A stretch of 64,000 nucleotides of DNA. It comes from Antennarius striatus (Eukaryota > Chordata > Actinopteri > Lophiiformes > Antennariidae). Under the pieces are notes generated by a model. The model was not told the DNA's origin and searched no databases. It saw nothing but the letters and a program-made list of their open reading frames with translations. Position numbers and translations under genes: made by a program. This document shows positions 39,540 through 64,000 of this stretch, in pieces. The stretch's first letter is position 1; each line of letters starts with the position of its first letter. Where the stretch lies: positions 8,182,501 to 8,246,500 of the forward strand of contig NC_090796.1 of assembly GCF_040054535.1 (NCBI RefSeq). The letters run 5' to 3'.

Positions 39540-42500
39540 AATGGTCATCTGTCTTTGACTTCCGTCTTTGCTTAAATAATCCTTACGAACTCGAGTTGCG
39601 CGTATATCCTTAAACTGTTTACGATTTGGGTATTTTAAGAGCCAGCCATTATTCCGAAACATATTTACAGCTAATTTATTATTTCCAGTTCAAGTAGCAA
39701 CGCCTCCACTGGTAACGCAGGGGTAATTAACTTAATGGGTATTATTTTGCATTGAGAATGTTGCTCTCCTCAGTTCAGATATTATTATGGAAGGTTAGAA
39801 AATAAGCTAAATCTAAATGTAGACAAGGTACATCACTTATCACTAGTGTTTCGGCTGATTAACAGGTTATGAGTACCGAAATCAGACTAGTTTTACATTA
39901 TACATACACAATCAATGGCGGTAGACGCCCTATTCTGCCAAATGCAAGCGATTTCTATCTTGACTTACTTACCATCTTTGTCTAGATCAAAGACCGTTAA
40001 CCCAAATTATTGTGATGTATAGTCCCATCATGTGTACATTTACAAAATAGTTTGATTACCCTGACATTTTTTCCCCTCACATGGTGAACACAGTTTTTTC
40101 CCGCATTATAAATAAAATATACAGCATATGTATTTAAACAGGCATTCTAAAAGACCGCTAGGCCTCATCAGCGTTTCAAGGAAGTGGCACAAGGGGTCGC
40201 CATTTAATAAAAATTAAGATTTGATGTGTGGGCGAAAACAAATGTCTCAACAGGTGTATGTTGATAAACTACCTGATGTGAATACTGATCGGAAAATCAC
40301 GGTCGCATCTGTAGTGCGTAAAAAGCACAGAATCTTTATTTACACTCGGGACAGTGTTAACACCACTAAATAAAAAACAGCACACAAATTCAATGACAAC
40401 AATTTTATTAAGTTTCTTAAGCAAGACCACACAAATCTATCCCCTTAGCCTCAGATTTAGTTGTAAATTTTAAACATTGCATAAGGTCATAAAGAAGTGA
40501 CCTATCTAGTGATACAAGAATCTTATTTATTGGTGTATTTGAACAGTGGAGGGGAAACAACCGATTCCTTCCCTCCGATTACAAGCGTGATCATCTTTAA
40601 TCATGCATTACAGTGATCTGTGGCTTATGACTTGAATGGAAAGCAAACTGGACACTTATAAGTTGTTACGCTACAAATTATATAAGTTCGTCCATTGCAT
40701 GAAAGGATTATCAAAGCCACAAGATAGCTCAAAAGACTTCTTTGAGAAGAAGAAAATGATAATTTAGCTGCTAAAATAGAGGGGTTAAACACCTCAGACC
40801 AAAGTACATCAAATTAAGTTACAACTGAAACAAGCAAATCAAACACACACACACACCAAAAAAAAACAACCATGTTAAATCTCTTTGCAGGTAAGTCTCA
40901 GGAGAAAATCTAAACCAACCTTTACTCTTATCCAACTTACATAAATGCAAGCTCAATAAAAATGACCATGCCACCAGACAGGGCGGATATCAAGATTGTT
41001 AGTAACGCTCAAGAATAGGCTGTCAGAAATGGATGGAATATCATCAGACAGCATGTCTGTGTGAATGTCAGTTCATGTGGAGTGGGGTATGCTAGTTTCC
41101 ACTGGTGCAGTCACACAAGTCAAACAAATGTTCGCGTGTGTGAGGGAGTGCAAGACGGTACATTAATGGAAGGCTTCAGAATACTATTGCAAATGTAAAC
41201 ATGGCCTAGCGCTGGCAGGAAATAGTCTACTTTGAGTGATCCTCTTTGCAGATGTCAAATTTTGCACTTTAAAAGCCCTTGTGTGTGTATATATATCACT
41301 ATATCAAAAACATGCATCCATACGTGTTTCCCAGACGTTAGAAAAATTTGTTTTAGTCAAGTGTATATGTGTACATTGATTAAATGGAGGTTTGTGTGCC
41401 ATTAACAAGTCTGTATATACAAAGTGTGCCAGCATTAAGAAAATTTTACTCATCCCTGACACTAAGTTTAATGTGTACAATACACATAAGACATAGGATT
41501 TTGGTCATTGGGAAAAGGCAACACGAAATGATTAGATGTGAATGAAATATCCAATTATCAAAAACCACACATCAAACCTGAAAACAATGTTCCATAAAAA
41601 AAAAAGTGTTCAAAAATGCAGTATTTACATTTAACAACATTACAGGCTTGTAAGCAATGTGCAGTGTTTTTTTTTTCCACTGTAGTGCTTGTAATGCTGT
41701 GTATAAATCTACACAAAAATGTTTGAAGAATCTATAAGAATGCAAGAAATATACATTTGTCTTTAAATGTAACAGTCAACTTCATAGCCAGCCAAGTATA
41801 GCTTTGTTATTGGTTATCAAAAACATATTCCAGGCATGTTCTCAGTAAAAGACACCATAGTCAGCATCAGCTGTTTTGATCCTAACTCTAATCTCTGGAG
41901 TCCTGTACAAACAATGCAAAACACAATTTAACATTGTCGAGATTCTCATTTTTAAAGATCCAGTATAAACAACTTCCATTCCTAGTTGTATTTTCTATAC
42001 AGTGTACAAAACGTGCAGTTTTTTAAAGATTTAAATATCAATATTGAATTTGGATTATTTACATACAAACTAAATCATCTGGAAATGAACAGAAAGTACT
42101 TCACCACTACCTCCAAACAATCCCCTACACCCATAAACAGTTCCCCGCAAAAACAAGAAAAGAAGATCATAACCAAGATGTTCCCTCAAGCACACAAAAT
42201 AAACTACCGGTAGTTAAAGAAAAATTAGGAGTCCATGTGGAAAACAAAAGACTCGCGGTCCTGTGGGTTTGTTTCCTGGCAGGAAACATTTGGAAGAGAC
42301 GGATGTGTAAAAACATACTGTAAATCTAAATTCACATTCGAAATATCTATGACTACTTCGGCAGTTAACTTTAGACTTTTGAAGTTAGTCTCAAACTAAA
42401 TTAAAAGAAAAATATGACATTAACATAAACCTGCCCATTCAGAGAGCAAGTTTACTTCTTTAAACTATTTTAACTCTACATTTGCAGACGTCATGAAAAT

Positions 42501-43588
42501 CTTACTTTGATATTTTGAATGCATGTATAGTCAAACGTGCATCCAAATACTTGGTTTAGTCATTATAAAAACAGGCAAGTGAACTTCCTGAAGATATAAT
42601 TGCTTAATCCCAGAGCACACAAGGTTTGCATGTGTGGGTTAATGCGTTACTAAGGTTGAAGGTAGAGTGCATGGTGCCACAAGCAGCTACACAAACAACA
42701 CATTTACTTCTCAAGCCAAGAAAGCAAACAAAGTGTCTCACTGTGACATTACCATATTATGTAAATATTTATTCTACATCTCTAAAGATATTTTATTTAG
42801 TCTGAGTGAAAAATGACTAAATTTTCATTTCGTAAAGGGGGTCTTCCTGATCTTTTATAAAGGCTTTAAGAATAAGTAACCGACTGCTCTTAAATTAAAT
42901 AATCACATCACTGACACTTTGGTTTTTCTGATCAGGATGATTAATCTGAGAGTTTACTTACATACATTTTCAACAACTATTTGCTGTTTCAAACACATCA
43001 GATGTTTATTGAATAGCTTAAAGCCTCCTGATGAATCAAACCTCAGTAAAACTAATAACCAGAGAAAATATTCCAGAAATGTTGAGTTTTACTTTGAAAA
43101 GCCCAACTGTTTAATATAAATCAAAAAATGCATGATTCCCTTCTTAACAACTGTACAGGTACAAGAAATATTTTGAGTTTGATATTTTTGAGCTAGAAAG
43201 ACCACACTAATCCCTTACCAGAACCTTAAGTTGGAGGATATAAGAATTAACTCCATAGATGACCCTGAGTGAATCATTGGCCTTAAGTGATGACGGCCAT
43301 ATTTTCTAGCAGAAAACATTTGTAGATTGCGATTCCTTACTTTCAAATTAAGAAAAAAAATTGCTGCAAATCGAAAGGAAAAAAAAAGTCCAGTTCAAAT
43401 GTACAGGCACAAAGTGTCAGTAAACAGGCTTATTTTCATCAAGAAATAATAACAAAAAATGGAGGGAAAACAGAAAAATGAATGCACCCCCTCCCTCCCC
43501 CTTTTAAATCTCCATTGCGCCAAACACTCTTTCACAAAGATGATATGTTTGCATCATAACACCTGGCGCTCATAATACTGAGTCCTCT
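39540..43588 (-). other. probable long kctd5 3' UTR and intergenic spacer
   Basis: No coding region is seen. On the minus strand several AATAAA signals follow the kctd5 stop, for example at 42768-42773 and 40404-40409, so the 3' UTR could be as long as 3.2 kb. The part from 39540 to about 40390 separates it from the ube2i start. The open frames present are short, AT-rich and unsupported. Confidence 0.45.
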
Positions 43589-56736
<13,148 letters not shown>

Positions 56737-57143
56737 CCCTCTCCTCGTCTCCTCCGCCCTCGGCTCGGCGCTGTAAGACCGACAGGAAGTATCTGAACGG
56801 CGGCCACCAACTCGGGAGTCCACGATTGATGTAAAGCAGGCTGCCGGCGCCTCAGCCACTCCCACCAACCCACTCCACCAGCAGCGGCTGACACTTGCAT
56901 AAATTATTTAAAAAGAAAGAAGGTCCTCCCCGATTTGATCTCCTGACGCAACATGATGGAACAATCATTTCCTTAACCCGAAAATGTCACAGTCCACAAA
57001 AGAAAAAAAAATTCTTAATATTGTTTACAGAACTGAAGAGACAAAAATGGGAGTTTTACAGTATCGATAACCAAGTTGTGTTTTTTTTACTGTGAAGTTT
57101 CCATTAAAGTGATTTTCACAACACAATACAGATAATGGGCACT

Positions 57144-57149
57144 TTATTT
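57144..57149 (-). promoter_or_regulatory. pdpk1: polyadenylation signal, probably pdpk1
   Basis: The minus strand reads AATAAA about 2.15 kb past the pdpk1 stop. This would place the pdpk1 3' end only a few hundred bases before the kctd5 promoter. Nearer signals may also be used. Confidence 0.4.
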
Positions 57150-59297
57150 ACATGCTGAAAAATATGAGATGCCATTGCCACTGAATGCTGATGCTTTCAC
57201 TCTCCTGACTATAATAGTCAACAGAAGACAGGACACATGGCTTTATTTGTATGCCTAAATCCCTACATGCTTTAATTACTGGACTATCAAGCATTAAGTG
57301 GAAAATTTATCATTCAACATCTACTGACCTAGCGCACAAATAATCAGAGAGAGAATGAACAGATTCATTAAATTATCAGAATATGATTAAATCACTGAGC
57401 AAATAGAAAATGTATGATATAGTAAGAAAAATGCTGTAAAATATTATAGTTTACAATAATTATTCACATTCAAAGGCTTTACATCTCAATACATACACAA
57501 CATGGCCCCTGAACATGACTTCAATCCAAATATGATCATATATTAGAATTTAAATAACACAGAATGAACTAGAGGCTAAACAATAGCCATCAAATAACCT
57601 TATACAAGAATAAAAATACAAAAACTGTATCCTAATATCATTGCATTACTTGCTTCAGATTTTAATAATACATCATCTGTACATCACAGTTCTAGTCAGT
57701 TACAAGCCAGGTAGAGTATTTCAGACACAATGTAACTGACTGCCATCGACTTGATTCAAACAATTTTTATAACTAGAGGGAAACACTTTTTCTAGTGTTT
57801 ACTCAACTTTATAGACAGATACAGCAATTTCAACGGTTATTTGGATCAGATAAGATATCCTTGAACTGACATCCAACCACATCGAGCCCTGGGCCACAGG
57901 ACCAGAGGTTCCCCTTCACCTATACTCCAGTCACACACTGCACACACTGACTCAGCTGAAGGAAGAGGACCATTGGAAATTACCTTAAGGGAATATGTCA
58001 AAGTTAAAAGTGTTATAACATGTATCGCTTAAAAAAAAAAAGGAGCACAACTTAAATCAATTGAATTTCTATTAAGCCAAATGCCAGAAATTAAATAAAT
58101 GGGCCGGAACCCATTTAGGCAGTTCTGCCAACTTGTCCTGGGAGTACAGCTTTACTGTGATTGCTTCTGTGAATGATAGATGTTTGTTTCTGTTGAAGGT
58201 ATTCTGTTCAGCATGGGGTGGGTCAGCACATATGATTTTTGTACGTATGGAAGATGAACAAACTTCTCACCAAAAAGGAAAGTGAGGAATTCACACCATA
58301 AAATATAGCCAGTGAATGGTACAGAACAGCCAAATTATCGAATAATATTTACTATGGTTGCCAATGCAGTCAAAAAAACCCACCTTTAATCTTGAATAAA
58401 CTATATCTCCAGTGCCCTAGGAGAGAGAAGCAGACACGGCTGAGCTACAAAACTGGCCATGCAGGAAAGATAAGAAAGCTATGATTAGGAAGTACAAGCT
58501 AGTGGCATGTTTACCCACTCCTGTTAGCAATACATCCTCAGTAACAGCATGGAAGGCTCACACTCATACAGAGATTGATTCAAACCCACGTCTCAATGCA
58601 GAACAGCACTGGGCTTTGTTACATCAAGACCTTAATTGGACTGCAATAAGCAAGTACCAAGAGACATTAAAAAAAAATTAAAAAGAAAGAAAACTCAAAA
58701 ATAGTAACATTCGGGCTTTGACAAAAATATATAGGATTTAAATTCGGTAAATGTGTGAGACTGAATCAGCTTACAGTATCTGTTACAACTATGGAGTATA
58801 TGCATTAGATGTGGGATGTGACTACAGCTTGTACATACAATGGAGGATTAGGATGTGGCTTAAGATATCAGGATAGGCTCTGGTTGATAAAAGCTAGATT
58901 TTGTGTCACTGTATCATTGAAGCAGGAAACCAGTCCTTTCACTTGAGATAGTTCTAGAGGTACCCAAGCTTGTGTCACTCTACAGGGCAAGCTTGCCCTT
59001 TTCTTCCCCCCTGCAGAATGTACAAAAAGCAGATGTGCATGGTGGCAGTCTTTTCATCCATACATGGAGAAATGTAATTGAAGCCTCACAGAGAGCACAA
59101 AGAACAAGCAAAGCAACCCTGAATCCAAAATTGTACTTTTCCCATGTTTCTACTCAGGAAAACAAACAAAGTCTAGATGCCAGCGTCTCTAAGAGTTTGT
59201 TTACATTGCGATGATGAAGGGCACTAAGGAGGGTGTTACTCTGCTCAGTGATTGGCCTCAGAGCAAGAGAGGATTGGCCACACAAGGATTTGTGCTC
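57150..59297 (-). other. probable pdpk1 3' UTR
   Basis: There is no coding sequence. AT-rich, no recognised repeat. Confidence 0.45.
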
Positions 59298-62200
59298 CTA
59301 TAGGCCAGGGTTTTGGTGCCTTTGATAGATCTTTCTCCACACTTCCTGGATCTTCTTACACCATCTGTCAGCATTTCCGCTGGGGTCCATCAAATAGTAT
59401 GTTCGATTAGGCTGCAAACACCAGTGAAATAAATGTATTTTAAAAAACTGAAACAAGATTTCAGTAGGCAAAATAAAAATTGAGGCAAATCTGCTATAAA
59501 AAAATTAATTATTTTCTTGTACCGTGTGAACAAAGAACGTTTTGAAGTTCTTGGCCTCAGGTCGTAGCTCTAGGGACCAAGGAATCTCCCCTTTTAGGAC
59601 CTTGTTGACAGGATCCACATAGTACAGGTGTGGTCCTTCAGTGAGAAGCAGCTGTCTCCGTCGTGCAAACAGACCCTGCAATAGTATACCACAAGCCTTG
59701 AGACATACGTTCACCAACTGAGGGGGTTATAAGGCCTTTCACACTTCCCGAACCACAGCAGGGAATTCCCCTTTACTTACTAAGTAATACTGCTATAGCC
59801 CAAGAGTGGGAAGTGACTTGGACAATCTGCTCCTATTTCATTTTAAACACAACTATTGTACTCTAACCATTTGAAATTTCTTAATTTAAAAGAGCTCCTC
59901 AAATACAAATTGATTATTTTTTTAAATATATAAAGCTATAAATAGAAGTTAACAAACAAATTAAATTCAAACACCTTCCGTTTATCCACTGGGCCCATTT
60001 TCAGAATCAGGTTATTCTCCACAAACTGGTGCCTGTAAAAATAAGTAGCAAGAAATTAATGGCATCCCTTCCATTTGACTCATTAAATTTACAATCCTCT
60101 ACTTCACATAGACGAAAATGTTGACAGAATTGAAACACTGAAGGGTTTTACCAGGGGTTTCCAGTGGTTTGTTTGTCCAGCAATAGCTGCTTCTCTTCTT
60201 CAGTGAACTGCAAATCCAGCTCAAAAGAGTTATTATCTAGGTCATGGATGTACTGTTCTATGTTGCTGCTGGACCTCTGTGGGGGTGTAGATTCGTGTGG
60301 CGACAGGGAGTGTGACGAGCTGGACTGGGCCATCTGCATGTTGCTGAACTGGCTCAGGAGATCATCGTACTGGAATGAGACAAATATTCAGAAATAAGCT
60401 GACAATTCTTCATCATCTGGGGGTATCTACGCAATTCAAAAAGTACACATAAGTTGAAAGAATGAGAAAACTAGACTACACATAAAAGTTTAGTTTTAAC
60501 TTTTAAGCTCAAGGTTCAGTTTTCCATTACGGTAATTGCATTTGACTGTTCATTTGCGTATGCAGTCCTGCTCTACAGTGAAACCACGCTGGTTTTATAT
60601 GGTGTTGCTGATAGCAACACATGTGTAGACATGATACTGCGTGCTCTCATCCTGATGAAATGTCTTACATTTCCATAGCAGTCCTCATCATCCTCTGACA
60701 TGGCTGGTAAGTATGGGGTGAGCTTTGGAGGCGTCTGTATGTGAAGGTCACTCCAGGAGATGGTGTCAAAGAAGGGGTGCTGCTTCAGAGGGTCGTACCC
60801 TCCCATCTCTTCACATCCAATGCGCTTTGAAGGGTCCTGTGACTGATACAAAACACAAAAACGTATATAATACAGATATATGTGGTATTGCAGGGTCTGA
60901 ACAAACATGGAACAAATAACTAAAATAGCACAATAATGTGCCCACAGGTAATATGTAATTGCATTGCTGTGATTAAGAAAGCCAACTGAACTGTCAGAAA
61001 AGCCTGAAGGCTTCAGAAGCTTTTCCTACAAGTCCAGGAGACTTATTCAACATGGAGACTTGCCATGAACTGGACGACTGACAATCTCCACAGACATTTC
61101 ACTGTATCTCATGTCTACAATCATAGTAGATGACCTACCAAAAGCTGTTTGACAAGATCCTTGGCTTTGGGAAAGAATTTCTCTGGGAATTCATACTCCA
61201 GTTTTATTATTTTCTGGAATATTAGGTACTCATTTCTAAAATATATGAAAAACAAGAGAGAAAAATACTTCATGAGTATGGGTTTCAAGAACATGACATT
61301 TTAATAAAGAAATGACTCATGTTTTAACTGTTTTCTATTAAATTTAACCCACATAAGTATTACGGAAATTTATTAATACAAATATACAATATCAAAAGCA
61401 AGAGCTAGTACAATGAGGAAATACCTAGGTTATTACCTGAAGATAACTTATTAGCAATGTAATTTTACCATCCCTTACTGGAACATGATTAATAAGAATG
61501 AACTGTACCGTGATAAAATCTCTTTAGTACTCACCCAGCTCTAAATGGTGGTAAACCAGCCACCAGCTGATAGATAATACATCCCAAGGCCCACAGGTCA
61601 GAGCTTAAGATAGCAAGAGAAATATAACTTTATCTCTATTTATCTTTTAATCCGTCAAATATAAAAACAGAACAATATTCATTAGCAGCTACATCATTTG
61701 CACAATAAATAAAAGTATTTACCTCTTGCAGGCTGATTTTTCTGTTAGCAGCTCCGGAGACACATACTGTGCTGTTCCGACAAAGGAGTTTGCTCTCGCT
61801 ACCAAATGATTCAAATAAAAAGTAAATTATATGAAAAACAAAGTGTTGATATACAAAAACATTTAACATATATGTTACTAATATGTTTGTACACTCAAAT
61901 TCAGAATTACAACTGAAATCAGGGCTGTGATGATACCTAGGTTACTGTCTGACGATAATTGTTTTGCTGTCCCAAAATCTGTTATTTGGATGTGCATATC
62001 TTCACTCAGAAGAATATTCTCTGGTTTCAGATCTCTGCAAAGATGAAAAAAGGTGCAAGGTGATGAAGGAAATTACAGGGTTGTCAAGAAAACACAAATA
62101 AGAACTGAAAAATCTGTGAATAAAAGAGTCTCTTACCTGTGTATTATTCCCTTGTTGTGTAAGTATTCTAGAGCACAAACTATTTCAGCTGAGTAGAATC

Positions 62201-63682
62201 TAGTACAGGTCTCATCAAATGAACCAATTTTACGAATGTATTTCAAAAGCTCTCCATTCTTAGCATAGCTGAGACCAAAATCTGTTAGTTTTTAGTTAAG
62301 GAACAATGCCTACTCATCATACTAAGATGATCTCTCCACCCAGCTAAATACAGGAGCATCCACTCTCTTCATGGAGTATGGCGTTGTATGCTACTCTGTA
62401 ACAGCAGTCTCCTGTTCCTTGACAGATCTGTTGATCTGGCTATCAAAAGCCTGTGTTCAAGTGCCGACTATATCAGTCAGTTACAGCTTGGTGTCTGGAA
62501 AGCTAGTCTGACCAACCCTTTCACCACTATTGCTACTGGCCCCTATGTCAACAGGGTCAAAATTACTCTGCAGCACTTCAAATTTGAAAACACGGTGATA
62601 GCAGACAGTGTACAGCCATGCCTCCAACTCAGACGGTTGCATACGCCGTTAATGTGTATATAGTTCAACCGCAGCATGGCGTTAGCATTAATGTCTAGCA
62701 AGGGCACGGTTTCTTTTCGAGGGGTTTACAGACATACATGTAGCTATGGAATACATCACTGGGTGGAGAGATGACATCACACTGTTGTTTTTCTCTGTGA
62801 AGATGCTGTGAATGTTACCTAAAGTTACCACAATTTAAGATCTTTTGACACAAAAATAACAATTAAGCTTTTATGTAACATGTATTGTCCAGTTATACTT
62901 GCTTAAGGATACACAACTTCTCATCATCTTGAAATGTGAAGTAGAGCTTGACGAAGAACGGATGATCTAGATTTGACATCAAATCCCTTTCTCTTTTCAC
63001 ATACTGGGCTTTCTTCTCCTTCATAATATGGCGCTTCTCTAAAATCTTAACTGGATAATAGAGAAGAAAATGTGAAAAAATAATTATGAAAGACTGGTGT
63101 TTCAATTTTGTTAGACAAGTTTAATTTGAAAAATTCTCGAGTTATTACTTACTTGCATATTCTTTCCCTGTTAACTGCTCTCTTGCCAAGACAACCTTTG
63201 AAAAAAAAACAAAAAAAAACAAAACAAAATTGTATCTTATACTGAGGGGAAAGTCTTATAATCTTTGTATGATCTGTTCTGTCAAATCTCCTCAAATAAA
63301 CTCAGGATGACTCATCCAACAATCAAAAGAATGCAAGCGTGTAGTAACATCTTCCCAAGTATAATTCAAAAGCAGAAAGCAAGTTACATACTGTTGAGAA
63401 GGAGCCCTCTCCAAGGATCTTGCCGAATCTGAAATCCTCTGGCTTCTTCTTCCGTGGCTGAGGGGCCTGGATAGCCGACTGTGTGCGGAGGTCTGAGCCC
63501 TGGTTGCTGGCAGATGGTCCAACAGTGCGGGCTTGTGAAGTTGAGCCCTCCATGCTAGGACAGTGGCTACTGCTTGCGCCTGGGATAGCAAGTGGCGAGC
63601 AGGAGTCAGGGTGGTTTCTTACCATTGATGGATGCGAGCAGGAACAGATGACAACGCTGGGCTGAATGGGCACAACATCATA
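59298..63682 (-). CDS. pdpk1: 3-phosphoinositide-dependent protein kinase 1 (partial, first exon missing)
   Basis: PDK1 phosphorylates the activation loop of AKT, S6K, SGK and PKC, and its PH domain binds PIP3 at the plasma membrane. Thirteen exons (63392-63682, 63153-63195, 62913-63050, 62137-62281, 61937-62034, 61723-61798, 61535-61603, 61139-61235, 60669-60842, 60152-60369, 59975-60032, 59523-59675, 59298-59411) give 557 residues from [11 protein letters not shown] to the stop (human total 556). Visible features are the glycine loop [11 protein letters not shown], Lys in [24 protein letters not shown], the self-phosphorylated activation loop [28 protein letters not shown], and a PH domain with [20 protein letters not shown]. 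Human PDPK1 begins with a short exon ending at TTSQL, and the matching exon should lie right of 64000. It is on the same strand as kctd5 downstream. Confidence 0.96.
62330..62772. mobile_element. inverted-repeat-bounded insert in a pdpk1 intron, possible MITE
   Basis: ATCTCTCCACCCAG at 62330-62343 recurs as its exact reverse complement at 62759-62772. Both sides are further flanked by a GATG-like step. The 443-bp segment between has a different, less AT-rich composition than nearby introns and no transposase. A 14-bp perfect inverted repeat at this distance is unlikely by chance, but I see no target duplication and know no family with these ends. Confidence 0.4.
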
Positions 63683-64000
63683 CTGGAAGACAAGACCATT
63701 TAGAATTTGTCAAGCAACAAGGTGATGCCATGTCCAAGTGTTAACTACTAAAGAGATATGGAGATCCTGAGCATGTTTTTTAAAAATGTAATATTCACCT
63801 TTAATTCCCTAAAAAGTGACAACTGACAACACATAATTCAACCCTTACCTAACCCTTGCTGCCATTTGCTAAGCATTCTGAACAAGTATTTAAATGATGT
63901 GAATCAACAGTAGAAAAGGACAACAGTGAGAGCTGATATAAATATCAATTTGTATTTATTTTATAGGACACATTTTTGAATGATCTTGTATCATCCTGTA
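63683..64000 (-). other. pdpk1 intron 1 (partial)
   Basis: Sequence between the second coding exon and the missing first exon. No start exon is seen. Confidence 0.6.

Noticed and set aside
63683-64000. Looking for the pdpk1 start exon inside the window
   Set aside because: No minus-strand ATG exon with a donor matching the family N-terminus is present; it should lie beyond 64000.

Overview
The window is vertebrate nuclear DNA, almost certainly from a ray-finned (teleost) fish. Genes are intron-rich with GT-AG junctions, introns are mostly 80 bp to 2 kb, the background is AT-rich with CA and AT microsatellites, and there are small DNA-transposon relics. I built the gene models exon by exon from splice sites, reading-frame phase and remembered family protein sequences. 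No database search was possible, so orthology rests on motifs, length and gene neighbours.

Layout, left to right. (1) A minus-strand first coding exon at 1209-1290 encodes a hydrophobic, signal-like N-terminus of an unrecognised gene that runs off the left edge. (2) rnf40 (BRE1B, histone H2B ubiquitin ligase) lies on the minus strand, 3412-13736, with 19 coding exons and 1002 codons. (3) phkg2 (phosphorylase kinase catalytic gamma) is on the plus strand, 15027-17670, head to head with rnf40 across a short shared promoter region. (4) cfap119 (CCDC189/C16orf93, sperm-flagellum protein) is on the minus strand, 18467-20943, tail to tail with phkg2. (5) At 20944-23623 there is a disturbed stretch with a PIF/Harbinger transposase relic, a second decayed copy of cfap119 exon 1, short direct repeats around an AT microsatellite, RFX X-box-like sites and an orphan initiating exon. 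(6) A tubby-family gene is on the plus strand, 23624-27969. (7) A class I cytokine receptor, best read as il21r, is on the plus strand, 30815-34293. (8) ube2i (UBC9, the SUMO E2) is on the minus strand, 35251-37575, tail to tail with il21r. (9) kctd5 (BTB/CUL3 adaptor) is on the minus strand, 43589-56736. (10) pdpk1 (PDK1 kinase) is on the minus strand, 59298-63682, and lacks only its first short coding exon, which lies beyond the right edge.

Most of these genes have human counterparts on 16p (RNF40, PHKG2, CFAP119, IL21R, UBE2I, KCTD5, PDPK1), so this is a conserved vertebrate block rather than an operon-like functional set. Shared themes are ubiquitin and SUMO enzymes (rnf40, ube2i, kctd5), kinases (phkg2, pdpk1) and cilium/flagellum genes (cfap119, tubby).

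The most interesting signals are in kctd5. A second, diverged version of the exon encoding the C-terminal LVSIG segment (48501-48605) lies 2.8 kb from the canonical one (45620-45745); both are phase 0 at each end and well spliced. There is also a candidate alternative acidic terminal exon (44656-44700). I found no phage, CRISPR, retroviral or bacterial-type system here.
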